Assembly: GCA_025060615.1 (NCBI GenBank)
Contig: JANXBS010000001.1
Span: 281,577 to 345,576 of the forward strand
Origin: Anaerolineae bacterium
GTDB taxonomy: Bacteria; Chloroflexota; Anaerolineae; DUEN01
Direction: 5' to 3'
DNA length: 64,000 nucleotides
Under the pieces are notes generated by a model. That model had not been told where the DNA came from. It saw only the letters and a list, made by a program, of their open reading frames with translations, and ran no database searches. The translations under genes were made by a program, and so were the position numbers. Shown one piece after another: positions 43,247 through 56,574 of this stretch (positions are counted from its first letter, which is position 1; every line of letters starts with the position of its first letter).

Positions 43247-44313
43247 CACTGCACCTCCTCCAGGGCCACTGGTGCCCCATCCCGATCGGCGGAAAGACAG
43301 GCAGCCAGTGTGATCTGCAAAGAAAGGAGATTGTGGTAAGCTGAGTTGTATGGCTCTCGTCCCTCGGCGATGGCACAGAGTAGCTCGCCCATAGTGCCAG
43401 CGAAGCCGTCGGGGAACCATTGCCCCTCTAGCTGATAGCGACAGGTCACGCCTTTCGTCTCCAGTTCCACAAACTCCTCGCCTAAGACGCTGCCACGGAT
43501 GGTTCCCTCGGCGCCGTGGATCCAGAAAGGATGACCACGCCGGTAGGTTTCTGAACACCCTATGCCGCGAATCATGGCGCTGGTTCCATCGGCATAGGCG
43601 ATCTCTACCCACATGCCCCACGGGGTTTTCCCTGTGGCCGGCTGGTTAGGCGTCCGGTAATCGCGCGCCCGCACAGTGGCGACCACCTTACCCTCTGTCC
43701 AACAACGCGTGATGTCTATCCAATGTATCGAATAGTCGTAGATGGCAAAGTGCCGCAGTTCATCGAAGTGAGTGCCTGGAATCCAGTTAAACTTCATGTC
43801 ATATAGATGGGTGACCGCCAGCACGTCGCCTATGATGCCCTGTTGAATCAGGAGGGTGGCAATGCGCCAGGGCGGAGCCCAGCGCCCATTCTGGTTGACT
43901 GCGATCTTTAGCCCTCGCCGCTCTGCCTTCTCCACGACCTCTCTGGCCTCGCGGACGGTGAGTGCTAGGGGCTTCTGAGCCAGGATGTGTTTGCCTGCCT
44001 CGATAGCCTGGTGCATGAGTGGCACGCGCTGATCCGGATGAGTGGCGATGTCTACCACCTCGATGTCGGGATGGGACAACAGCTCCTCTAGGCTGCGAAA
44101 GACGTGCTGGACGCCGAATTCCTCCTGAACGCCGCGCGTGGCCTCAGGCACGATGTCGTAGACGCCGACGACATTTAGGCCGTACTGCTTGTACGCCTTG
44201 AGATGAGCGCTTTTGACGATATTGCCGCAGCCGATGATCCCGATGCCCGGACGGTAACCGACAGGTAAACGTGGCTTGTAATCGAGCTGGGTAGGTACAA
44301 CAGATACTTGCAT
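43246..44313 (-). CDS. Gfo/Idh/MocA family NAD(P)-dependent oxidoreductase
   Basis: 355 residues from ATG 44313 (GGAG upstream). The Rossmann motif is GIGIIGCGNIVKSAHLKAY. The conserved EKP motif appears as QKP (HILAQKPLALT). The second domain has IYDYSIHWIDITRCW, supplying the usual active-site His. It probably oxidises a sugar or inositol hydroxyl. It lies between the UroD-like gene and the double isomerase, and this trio suggests degradation of an uncommon cyclitol or sugar (inference). Confidence 0.88.
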   Translation of the reverse strand: MQVSVVPTQLDYKPRLPVGYRPGIGIIGCGNIVKSAHLKAYKQYGLNVVGVYDIVPEATRGVQEEFGVQHVFRSLEELLSHPDIEVVDIATHPDQRVPLMHQAIEAGKHILAQKPLALTVREAREVVEKAERRGLKIAVNQNGRWAPPWRIATLLIQQGIIGDVLAVTHLYDMKFNWIPGTHFDELRHFAIYDYSIHWIDITRCWTEGKVVATVRARDYRTPNQPATGKTPWGMWVEIAYADGTSAMIRGIGCSETYRRGHPFWIHGAEGTIRGSVLGEEFVELETKGVTCRYQLEGQWFPDGFAGTMGELLCAIAEGREPYNSAYHNLLSLQITLAACLSADRDGAPVALEEVQ

Positions 44314-44348
44314 GAAATCGCTCCAGCAGAGAAGTTTTCCGCGTGATC

Positions 44349-45374
44349 TCAAGGGGGAGTTTGAGCGGAGAACGCTTCAACCACTGCGGCGGCGTTCTCT
44401 GTAGGTGTCTCTGGCTGAAGCGCCTTGGCCGGGCTTAGGATATAGCCGCCGCCGCGTCCCATTTCGCGGCAAAGTCGGGCTACTTCCGCCCGGATGCTAT
44501 CTGGCGTGCCAAAGGGGATTATAGACTGCGATCCTAGCCCTCCCCAAAAGGTAATATGAGCCCCATATCGTCGCTTGAGTTCGTACGGGTTCATCCCCAC
44601 GGCTTCTGGTTGAACGCTCTCCAGGACGTCTAGCCCGATCTCGATCACATCTGGCATGATGTCAACGATGCTGCCACAACAGTGGCTAAGGGTGTACCGG
44701 CCCGCAGCATGGACGCGCTCGTATAAACGGGCAAGACGCGGCTTCAGAAATCGTCGCCAGCGATCTGGGCCGAGCAGAACCCCTTGCTGATAGCCCCAGT
44801 CATCGCTAAACATGATCCCGTCTACCGGCAGTTCCAGCAGCCGTTCGATAATGGCCAACTGGTGCTCAGCCACCCGCTCGACGAGTTCATCGTAAAAGGC
44901 GGGATCGGCGGCGGCGTCCATGAGCGCTTCATCGAAGCCGCGCAACGCCCAGGTGCGTTCGAATAACCCGAAGCCAAAGCCGGCCACTAGGAAATAGTTG
45001 TGATGTCTCTCGATAAAACGCAAGGCCTCTTCCTTCCAGGCCGGTGTAAAAAGGTTGTCCAAATCAGGAAAGGTAAAGCCTTCCAATGAAGGACGCTTCA
45101 GCGCGGGCTCGACCAGATGAAATGGACGATGGTCAACGCGCCAAGTAGTGCCGAACGGGTCCGTGTAATAAATGTCGGCTTGCTCATCCACAACCAGGTT
45201 AGGGACGGGCACGTGTCGGATTGCGTTGTCAATTCGATCGCGCCAAGCTCGGGTACCATACCAGGCGTCCAGTCGCTCGGCGACATCACCTTCAAATTCG
45301 AGGGTATACGGGATGAAATCAGTTTCCTGGTGGTGGATTTGGGCAATCACGCGCTCTTTAGGGGTCATAGTCAT
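44349..45374 (-). CDS. Uroporphyrinogen decarboxylase-family (UroD/MtaA-like) protein
   Basis: 341 residues from ATG 45374, which has AGGAG at the right distance. The UroD fold shows VDGIMFSDDWGYQQG and the block YTLSHCCGSIVDIMPDVI, with the His-x-Cys zinc motif typical of corrinoid methyltransferases (MtaA/CmuA) rather than of HemE. The N-terminus lacks the HemE signature arginines. Such proteins are common next to sugar oxidoreductases, where their role is unclear; demethylation of a methylated sugar is one possibility. First gene of a three-gene operon. Confidence 0.82.
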   Translation of the reverse strand: MTMTPKERVIAQIHHQETDFIPYTLEFEGDVAERLDAWYGTRAWRDRIDNAIRHVPVPNLVVDEQADIYYTDPFGTTWRVDHRPFHLVEPALKRPSLEGFTFPDLDNLFTPAWKEEALRFIERHHNYFLVAGFGFGLFERTWALRGFDEALMDAAADPAFYDELVERVAEHQLAIIERLLELPVDGIMFSDDWGYQQGVLLGPDRWRRFLKPRLARLYERVHAAGRYTLSHCCGSIVDIMPDVIEIGLDVLESVQPEAVGMNPYELKRRYGAHITFWGGLGSQSIIPFGTPDSIRAEVARLCREMGRGGGYILSPAKALQPETPTENAAAVVEAFSAQTPP

Positions 45375-45563
45375 CGCCATGCTCCTGGCCTGCAACGCTG
45401 GTAATTGGCAAATGTGACGCGCTAAAAACCATAGCAGACGAGACAAACTGAGCCATTGCGCATGGCTCGGCGCATCGTCAATGTTTTCGTTGTTTCGCCA
45501 TTCTGTCCTTCTCCGACGGATAAGTAATCTATTGGATTTTATCACCGCTGACCATTATCGCAA

Positions 45564-45604
45564 AAACAGGGAAGGGACGGCATCGCCCTGTCCCTTCCCT
45601 GTTT
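45564..45604 (-). terminator. Intrinsic terminator of the metzincin gene
   Basis: A 15-bp perfect stem (45564-45578 with 45590-45604), followed on the minus strand by TTTTTGCG when read past 45564. It ends the transcript of the secreted protease gene. Confidence 0.85.
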
Positions 45605-45633
45605 GCGGAATGGCTATATAAGTAGAACCGAGA

Positions 45634-48366
45634 TCACCTCTTGATCAGCGGCAGGTAAAGGCGATGGCCCACGAACACGGAAAGCGTAGCCTGGGTGGTG
45701 TTACCATCCTGGTCGGTAGCGGATAGGGTGATGGTATGCGGCCCAGGATCCAGCGTTACAAGCAGGCGACGCCCTGTCCCCAGCCCGTTCGTCCCCTCCG
45801 TCCATACCAACCGGTCGTCGGGAAGCAGGCCATCCTCCTGATCCACGGCCTCTCCTATCAGCGGCACCGGAGCGCCTGGCGCGATCAGCGGCGGCGCGGA
45901 GGCGGTCACTACGGGAGCATGATCTCCAACGATAAAGGTGCCATCAGAGTCATCCTGGGCCGTGTTAACGCCATCAGAGACGATGACGCGGATACGAGCG
46001 GCCGCCCCGCCGGGGATCAGGTTCAGGTCCAGGTCGTAACTGTTGCCTTGGATGTTCGAGACGATGGGATACCAGTTCTGGCCGTCGTCCGGGCTATAAA
46101 GCAATGTGAAATACAGCGCGTCGCCATCCAGGTCCGAGGCAGACCAAGCAATACGTAGGGTCTCCATAGGCTGGTAGACTTCCTCCATCCGCGTCGCCTT
46201 GGAGACGCTGAAGCTCTGGCCGCCTTGGGGCGAGGTCACCATCACTGTAGGCGGATTCGGAGAGAAAGAGATGTTATCCAACTCCCTACCCTGATAGAAT
46301 AGGACAATCTTTTTGGCCCCCCGTCTGTAAGGGAGCAGGAAATTAAAATACACGGTCTCCACAGGTTCTTCAGGATCGTCGAGGAACTCTACTGGAAAGG
46401 GGAAACTATCCAGCAACTTCCCCCCAGCGTCCAGGATTCGCAGTTCACCGTTTCCCTCCCCGTAGCGCATAGAGGGAATCCCAGGCTGTACAAAGGCGGG
46501 GTTGAGCGAACCGGTGCTATCCCTGTGGATTTCGCCGGAGATGTAATACACGACTTGGACCTGGTTGACCGATTCCAGCATGGCCGCGCTCGCCGACGCG
46601 GCGAAGGTGCCGTACAGATTCGTCCAGCGGTAAGGCGATATCCACTTGGTGGGCAAGAAGCCAGACTGGCAGTAGGACATGAAATCGGGCACATTGCTGG
46701 GCACCACGCTTTTCTGCGCGGACGTGCTCACCCACGGCTGGCGCGTGTCAAACCCTACCTCCTGGATGTCATCATTGCTGTAAGGCCAGGCAGAGTCAGG
46801 ACCTCCTGCGCCACATCCGCCTGGCACGTGCCGTCCCCAGGTTCCAGTGGCGGAGCGATCCAGGTTGTGATTGATCTCGTGCGCCATCGTGCCCTCAAGA
46901 GAAGTGCCCCGAAAGCCGCGCGCTACCCGTCCAGCGGCCCCAACCCACACCGGATCAGATAGGCCACCGCCGCTAGGAGTGAAGCCGTAAATCTGATCCG
47001 GTAATGGGTAAGGCTCCCTACCGGTAAAGAGCACACTTAAGGCCCATGCCAGCACGACAGCGTTGTAGTATTCGTTCAGTTCGGCGATGGCATTGCCTAT
47101 GGTCGTGGGCCCGATGACCGTCCAGGGCTTGAACACCCAATTGACGCCCGGCACAGGGTATACGGTCTCCAGGTAACTGCGCTGGCTATCCATCTCGCTG
47201 GTGCTGATCAAGGTAGGTGACGCATTGGTGCCGGTGTTGATCGGGATATACCAATAGGTGGGCCTTTTGCGTGCGTTAAAGGTGATCCCGATATCAGCGG
47301 TATTGATCTCGCCGCCCAGCAGAGTGCGCGCTTTGCCCTTAAAGGTCACTGTGCCCTGATCCCAGGAAGAGGGCAGGGCGAAGTTGGCCGTGTGGCTGAG
47401 CTGAGCACGGTCGATGCTCGTCGGCGCCTGATAAAGCGTGGCTAAAGGTGATCCAGGCAAGTCTACGCCTCCAACGCTGCCGTACAGATACGCGATCACC
47501 GGCTGAGAAGCAGCGACCCCGTTAACATCTACGTACATGCGGGCCACAGTAGCCTTGTCCTGTACCAACGGCAGGGTATTCCCGCGGGTTTGAATGGCCT
47601 GGGTGAACTCGATGGGGTTGGCGTCGAACACGATGGTGGCCGATGGGCTTGGAGAGGGCAAAGTCACGTTGCTTAGATTGACTTGGATCAGGTTCGAAAA
47701 GTTGCTAGAGAAGTTAGCCGGCACATCGTTGGTGAAGCTAGGCGTGCCTGAGGCGGCCCGAAAGCCCATGCGGATGGTATCACCAGGTTGGGCGCCGATC
47801 TCCGCCAGGTCAAAGCCGAATTCCCACACTCGGTGGCTGGCGCAACTGACGGAGAAGGGGGAGAAAGTGAACTGCAAAGTGCCGTCTCCAAAGAAGCAGT
47901 CGAACCCTTTGGCTCTGCTGGAGCGTGTACTCGGCTGCAAGCCAGTCCATTGGCTAGGACCTAGATAGTACTGGTAGCGCATGTTGCCAGTGGTCGGATG
48001 GATGCCATAGTTCAGGTCCTGGTTAGCATCAATGACTCCGTCCTCGTCAACATCAAAGGTGATCCAGAAGTAGTCACCAGCCCCATCAGCAGTATCGCCG
48101 AGCACATCGAGCAAGATGTAGAGGCGAATGCCATCGTTGGCGGCGACCAGGAAGCCATTGGCAAACTCCACTTTGCTGCTGAGATTCCACTCCCCCACCC
48201 CCACCACGCCATCAATCTGAGGCGGTGACGAGGCTAACGGTGAGAGAATGGTGGTAGTCGGGCCAGTAGCCGACGTTTGAGCTGAAGCATATGCCAGCAC
48301 TGGCCATGCTATCCCCAACAGTAAAGATAAAAGCAAAGGAACAGAGAAAACGCAGCGACTTCGCAT
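45634..48366 (-). CDS. Secreted metzincin-like metalloprotease with Ig-like tail
   Basis: 910 residues from ATG 48366 (GGAGG upstream). A signal peptide (VPLLLSLLLGIAWPVLAYASA) leads into a DOMON/CBM9-like domain (PPQIDGVVGVGEWN, ~30-230). The protease core has HEINH (H496-H500). The family zinc motif HExxHxxGRxH appears stretched: HEINHNLD, an insert, then GRHVPGGCG. FMSYC is a likely Met-turn. Ig-like domains follow. The protein ends YLPLIKR, a C-terminal pattern I associate with exported Anaerolineae proteins (recollection, not searched). A second start at 48444 has its own GAGGAGG site. Confidence 0.75.
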   Translation of the reverse strand: MRSRCVFSVPLLLSLLLGIAWPVLAYASAQTSATGPTTTILSPLASSPPQIDGVVGVGEWNLSSKVEFANGFLVAANDGIRLYILLDVLGDTADGAGDYFWITFDVDEDGVIDANQDLNYGIHPTTGNMRYQYYLGPSQWTGLQPSTRSSRAKGFDCFFGDGTLQFTFSPFSVSCASHRVWEFGFDLAEIGAQPGDTIRMGFRAASGTPSFTNDVPANFSSNFSNLIQVNLSNVTLPSPSPSATIVFDANPIEFTQAIQTRGNTLPLVQDKATVARMYVDVNGVAASQPVIAYLYGSVGGVDLPGSPLATLYQAPTSIDRAQLSHTANFALPSSWDQGTVTFKGKARTLLGGEINTADIGITFNARKRPTYWYIPINTGTNASPTLISTSEMDSQRSYLETVYPVPGVNWVFKPWTVIGPTTIGNAIAELNEYYNAVVLAWALSVLFTGREPYPLPDQIYGFTPSGGGLSDPVWVGAAGRVARGFRGTSLEGTMAHEINHNLDRSATGTWGRHVPGGCGAGGPDSAWPYSNDDIQEVGFDTRQPWVSTSAQKSVVPSNVPDFMSYCQSGFLPTKWISPYRWTNLYGTFAASASAAMLESVNQVQVVYYISGEIHRDSTGSLNPAFVQPGIPSMRYGEGNGELRILDAGGKLLDSFPFPVEFLDDPEEPVETVYFNFLLPYRRGAKKIVLFYQGRELDNISFSPNPPTVMVTSPQGGQSFSVSKATRMEEVYQPMETLRIAWSASDLDGDALYFTLLYSPDDGQNWYPIVSNIQGNSYDLDLNLIPGGAAARIRVIVSDGVNTAQDDSDGTFIVGDHAPVVTASAPPLIAPGAPVPLIGEAVDQEDGLLPDDRLVWTEGTNGLGTGRRLLVTLDPGPHTITLSATDQDGNTTQATLSVFVGHRLYLPLIKR

Positions 48367-48864
48367 GGGCATCCCTCCTTTAACTCTGGAACCAACGGAC
48401 AAAGCCACTATAAAAGACACGAGGGGACAAGACCTGAAAAGCATAACGAACCTCCTCGGCCCTTCCTGGCCTTGAGCGCTTGTACCGGGACTCTGAGGCA
48501 GGATCTCTTGAGGGGAGACATTATGGAAGAGAGATCCGGGGGGAACAGAGCAGCCGATAAAAGCAGAGTATAGTGAGAAAACCAGAAGCTACTGTTTTAT
48601 ATATAGTAAACGACGAATTGTCAAATCAACTTATCGGCGCCGGTATGCACGCGCGATTTGTAGCGAGTTCCCAGGGCGACGCCATTCACTGCGGAGGAGA
48701 CGCGAGGACACATTTTACGCGATAGCCTCTTTCTGGCTCGGCCATGCGTGCTCTCCCGCCTGGCAATCCTTCCCTTACTTGACGAAGCCTCTCCTTTCAT
48801 GGCATACTGCCACTAGCGGCATCTTTAAGCCCGCAGTGGGGATCTTGAGGAGCCAACTGTAGAC
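48367..48864. other. Intergenic control region between the metzincin and GNAT genes
   Basis: About 500 bases without a confident gene. It holds the metzincin promoter (48596-48624), a ~220-base leader with a GGATCTC/GAGATCC stem, and two candidate ribosome-binding sites. On the plus side a GAGGAG lies before the GTG at 48865. I see no riboswitch class that I can name. Confidence 0.5.
48596..48624 (-). promoter_or_regulatory. Strong promoter of the metzincin gene
   Basis: On the minus strand consensus TTGACA (48624-48619), a 17-base spacer and TATAAA (48601-48596). The surrounding sequence is AT-rich. Confidence 0.75.
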
Positions 48865-49797
48865 GTGTACGAGCTCGAGATCCAGGTTCGCCCGGCTGCC
48901 GCGCGCGATATGGAACGGGTCTTGGCGTTACTCGATCAGACCCGTCGCCGCTACATCGGATTTGGCCGGGAGGACCTGCCGGGTCTGTTGACGCATCCAA
49001 CCCACGCGTTCGTCATCGCTGAGGCAGGCGTGAGCCTATGGGGAATCGCCTGCGCCACCGTGCGAGCGCGGCCGGCCGCCTCCGGAGAGCCGCGCGAGGT
49101 CGTATGGGGTTATTTGCGAGGATTGGCGCTTACCGATGGCTGGCGCGCAGAGGTGGGCGTGTGGACGCTGATGGAAGGGCTGCGCGTCGTTTTACATGAT
49201 CGCCAGGTAGAATACCTAGCCTCCTACACCACACAGCCATGGCTAGAAGCGCCATTGACTAAGGCCGGGATGCACCTCGTTGACCACATCGTGATATACG
49301 AACGGATGTACGCCACAGTACCGGCTTCCTCGCCTCCAGTCAACGTCCACCTGCGTCCGGCTCAACCGAGCGATGTGGAGCTGTTGGTGGCTCTGGACAC
49401 GGCCGCGTTTCCATCCCTCTGGCGTCAGGCAACCAGCGAGCTGATCGAGTTGTTGGTGACGAGTGGCCGTTTCACTGTAGCCGAACAGGGGAAAGCCCTA
49501 GTGGGATACGCCTGCAGCGATGTGCGACGCGGGCTGGGCCAGGTCTACCGCCTGGCTGTGAATCCTACCTCTCGGGGACAGGGGATCGGCAGCGCGCTTC
49601 TAGCCGACGCGCTGGCCTACTGCCAGGCGACTGGAGCCGGCGTGGTCACAGTAAGCACCCAGCAAAGCAACCACGCGTCGGATCGGCTCTATCGTCGGTT
49701 CGGCTTTCGGCGGATGTTTCAGCGTGTCCCAGTGATGGTAGGCAAAGTTACAGCCGATCATTGGTTGCCCCCCGATCCCTCTCTGATCTATCCTTGA
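48865..49797 (+). CDS. Tandem GNAT acetyltransferase
   Basis: 310 residues with two GNAT folds. The N-terminal copy (~1-150) is degenerate. The C-terminal copy (~155-305) has the acetyl-CoA loop VNPTSRGQGIGSALLADAL and the YRRFGFRR C-terminal motif. The start is GTG 48865. The N-terminal half probably stabilises or binds substrate. A HAD gene follows after 32 bases. Substrate unknown. Confidence 0.85.
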   Translation: MYELEIQVRPAAARDMERVLALLDQTRRRYIGFGREDLPGLLTHPTHAFVIAEAGVSLWGIACATVRARPAASGEPREVVWGYLRGLALTDGWRAEVGVWTLMEGLRVVLHDRQVEYLASYTTQPWLEAPLTKAGMHLVDHIVIYERMYATVPASSPPVNVHLRPAQPSDVELLVALDTAAFPSLWRQATSELIELLVTSGRFTVAEQGKALVGYACSDVRRGLGQVYRLAVNPTSRGQGIGSALLADALAYCQATGAGVVTVSTQQSNHASDRLYRRFGFRRMFQRVPVMVGKVTADHWLPPDPSLIYP

Positions 49798-49829
49798 TCC
49801 TCCGCGTGGCCTATCTGGCCAATGGCATC

Positions 49830-50431
49830 ATGCCTCAACCTTCGATCCAGGCTCTGGTCTTCGATTACGGTGGCGTGTTCAGCGTAGATCGCGTTTCCCA
49901 AGCGATCCTGGCCTGCTACGATCGTCTGCTAGGATGGCCCTCGGGCACGCTAATGCAACGGTTGCTGGCCGGGCCGGCATGGGAAGCGGCCTCGCGCGGG
50001 GAGATTAGCTTGGCAGTGTATTGGGAGAGGGTGGGGGCGGAGCTGGAATCTCGGCTGCCGCCTGGTTTCGCTCGCTTTCGCGAAGGCCCTTTCGCCGTCG
50101 AGCCGCTCAACCCGAAGATGGTGGATCTGGCGCGCCAGCTCAAGCGCCGATATCGTTTGGCGTTATGCAGCAACGCATTGATCACCCTGCGCGCGGAGCT
50201 GGAGGTCGAACCGGCGCTCTTGGGCCTGTTTGACGTGATAGTCATCTCAGCGGAAGTCGGATTGCGCAAGCCGGATCCCCGCGTTTTTGAGCTGACGGCC
50301 GAGCTTCTCCATTTGCCACTTGCCGCGTGCTTGTTGATTGACGACAAGCCGCGCAACACGCTGGCTGCACAGGCGATCGGGATGCCAGCGATCACGTTCA
50401 CCTCGCCGCAACAACTGCTTCAGGAGCTGAG

Positions 50432-50447
<16 letters not shown>
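49830..50447 (+). CDS. HAD-superfamily hydrolase (subfamily IA)
   Basis: 205 residues. Motif I is LVFDYGGVFSVD (nucleophile Asp), motif II LALCSNA, the Lys motif occurs in GLRKPDPRVFEL, and motif IV in CLLIDDKPRNTL. This is the pattern of haloacid dehalogenase/epoxide-hydrolase N-domain phosphatases. The ATG at 49830 lacks a clear ribosome-binding site. Its last 16 bases overlap the end of the convergent YhhN gene. Confidence 0.85.
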
Positions 50448-54621
<4,174 letters not shown>

Positions 54622-55824
54622 TTAAGCGTATTCTTGCAGTACCTCGGCGATGGCTTGACAGATTCGATCCATGTTCTCTGCTGTCATCCCGGCGACGTTG
54701 ATGCGGCCAGAGCTCACAATGTAGATGGAGTACTTCTGGCGCAGGATCTCTACTTGCTTTGGCGTCAGGCCGGAAAACGAGAACATACCTCGCTGGCGGG
54801 CGATGAACGAGAAATCACGTCGCACCCCCTTGTCGGCCAACGTTTCTACGAAGAGTGTGCGCATCTCGTGGATGCGATCGCGCATCTCCTTTACCTCTGC
54901 CTCCCAATCGACGCGCAGCTCGGGGTCGTTCCAGATGGTGGTCACGATGGCTGCGCCGTGGGCGGGCGGGTTCGAGTAGTTGGCACGAATGCACAGCTTC
55001 ACCTGGCTGAGTACAGCCTCCGCCGCGGCCTGCGAGGAGGCGACAATGGTCAGCGCGCCCACGCGCTCGTTGTACAGCCCGAAGTTCTTGGAGAACGAGC
55101 TAGCGATGAGCAGCTCACAGCCGGGCCGGCATAGCGTCAGCAATCCCCTGGCATCCTCGCGGAGGCCATCGCCCAGGCCCTGATAGGCGAAGTCCACCAG
55201 CGGGAGCAAGCGGCGCTCCTCGATCACGTCGGCGATCTGGCACCACTGCTCGGGTGTGGGATCAACGCCTGTCGGATTGTGACAGCAGGCATGGAGCAGG
55301 ACGATGTCTCCCTCTGGGATCTGTCGGAGCGCAGCTAGCATCTCGTCAAAGGCCAGACTGTTGGTTGCGGCGTCGAAATACGGGTACGTCTTGACCTCGA
55401 GGCCAGCCGCCTGGAACACGCCAGGGTGGTTGGGCCAAGTGGGCTGGCTCACCCAGATGTGCTTATCGGGGAACATCTTCTTAAGGAAGTCGCCAGCCAC
55501 ACGCAGTGCCCCCGTGCCGCCTGGCGTGTGAGCTGTCGCCACTCGCTTGCTGGCTAAGACCTCGTGCTCCGGTCCGAACAACAGTTCTTGGACAGCCACC
55601 GCATACTCGGCTGAGCCCTGGATGCTTAGGTAGTTCTTGCTGGTCTCCTGCCTCAGGATACGCTCTTCCGCCCGTTTGACCGCTCGGAAGATAGGAGTTT
55701 TGCCCGTCGCGTCGCGATAGACACCGGCGCTGAGGTCCACCTTAGCAGGGTTCGGATCCTTACGAAATGCCTCGGCCAGCCCTAGGATGGGATCTGGGGG
55801 CGCCATAGGAAGTGTCTCAAACAT
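54622..55824 (-). CDS. Aromatic/aspartate aminotransferase (class I, PLP)
   Basis: 400 residues of the AspC/TyrB group. Lys246 in ASSFSKNFGLYNERVG binds PLP. HACCHNPTGVDPTPEQW and the C-terminal GRINVAGMT support class Ia. It interconverts aspartate/glutamate or aromatic amino acids with 2-oxoacids. The ATG has an AGGA site and a good promoter (55871-55898). The beta-galactosidase and YhhN genes follow in the same transcript. Confidence 0.94.
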   Translation of the reverse strand: MFETLPMAPPDPILGLAEAFRKDPNPAKVDLSAGVYRDATGKTPIFRAVKRAEERILRQETSKNYLSIQGSAEYAVAVQELLFGPEHEVLASKRVATAHTPGGTGALRVAGDFLKKMFPDKHIWVSQPTWPNHPGVFQAAGLEVKTYPYFDAATNSLAFDEMLAALRQIPEGDIVLLHACCHNPTGVDPTPEQWCQIADVIEERRLLPLVDFAYQGLGDGLREDARGLLTLCRPGCELLIASSFSKNFGLYNERVGALTIVASSQAAAEAVLSQVKLCIRANYSNPPAHGAAIVTTIWNDPELRVDWEAEVKEMRDRIHEMRTLFVETLADKGVRRDFSFIARQRGMFSFSGLTPKQVEILRQKYSIYIVSSGRINVAGMTAENMDRICQAIAEVLQEYA

Positions 55825-55870
55825 CTTGACTGTCCTTTCCTTAAGTTTGGTTAGGAATTAGAGCTTCCCA

Positions 55871-55898
55871 ATTGTAGCACGGGCGATAAGGTTGGCAA
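55871..55898 (-). promoter_or_regulatory. Promoter of the aminotransferase-lacZ operon
   Basis: On the minus strand TTGCCA (55898-55893), a 16-base spacer and TACAAT (55876-55871), about 45 bases before the ATG. Confidence 0.6.
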
Positions 55899-56038
55899 GC
55901 GACGAAGCCATCTGGGGCTCCCTCTCTCGTCTGTCACTGATCCTAGTCATGTTCGGTTCCAGTGAAATCCGATAAATATGCTTTGTTGATCATCGGCGTA
56001 CAATTTTCTCTCAATCAGATCTTCTGCGGAGGTGTACC

Positions 56039-56479
56039 ATGTCACTCGATCCCAAAGTCAAGCAGGAGTTAGAGCACGGGTTTGCCGGAGAGTCCATGGC
56101 AAATCGCCGCTACCTGTTCTTTGCGCGTAAGGCGGAAGAGGAGATCAACTTCGCTCCTTCCGCCGAGGTCGCTGAGTTGCTGAGGGAGATCGCCGCCCTC
56201 TTCCGGGAGACCGCTGAAGAGGAGACAGCCCATGCCTATGCTCACCTGGTGGCGATGGGCGGAATCGGCGATACGTTGCAAAATCTGCAGACTGCTCTCG
56301 AGGGTGAGACGTACGAGTATACAACGATGTATCCCGCTTCGGCGGAGGCTGCGCGAGCGGCCGGCCGAGAGGATATTGCACGGCAGTTTGAGTCTACGGC
56401 CAGGGCTGAGCGACGCCACGCGGCCCGCTACGAGCGCACCATCCAGCGCTTAAAGGAAGCCCTGGAGCGGGCCAAGTAA
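56039..56479 (+). CDS. Rubrerythrin-like diiron protein
   Basis: 146 residues of the ferritin-like rubrerythrin family, without the C-terminal rubredoxin domain. Diiron ligands lie in GESMANRRYLFF, ETAEEETAHAYAHL and in the second pair of helices (EGETYEYTTMY, RAERRHAARY). It probably reduces hydrogen peroxide in an anaerobe or microaerophile. The ATG has a GCGGAGG site. A GlpC-like Fe-S protein follows, perhaps as an electron partner. Confidence 0.9.
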   Translation: MSLDPKVKQELEHGFAGESMANRRYLFFARKAEEEINFAPSAEVAELLREIAALFRETAEEETAHAYAHLVAMGGIGDTLQNLQTALEGETYEYTTMYPASAEAARAAGREDIARQFESTARAERRHAARYERTIQRLKEALERAK

Positions 56480-56497
56480 CAAGTAAAGATACGGCAA

Positions 56498-56534
56498 ACA
56501 GGTAGGGGCGCAGCGACGCTACGTCCCTACCTGT
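56498..56534. terminator. Hairpin after rubrerythrin
   Basis: ACAGGTAGGG (56498-56507) pairs with CCCTACCTGT (56525-56534). No U-tract follows. The GTAGGGGCG core resembles short dispersed inverted repeats seen in many genomes, so it may be a mobile hairpin rather than a dedicated terminator. Confidence 0.5.
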
Positions 56535-56574
56535 GTTCCCTCCTTGATGGGTCATCTGGACTGGAGCTTACTCA

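Noticed and set aside
43247-43621. N-terminal extension of the double isomerase
   Set aside because: It is an Arg-rich translation of the antisense-frame end of the upstream oxidoreductase gene. The ATG at 43246 overlaps the previous stop.
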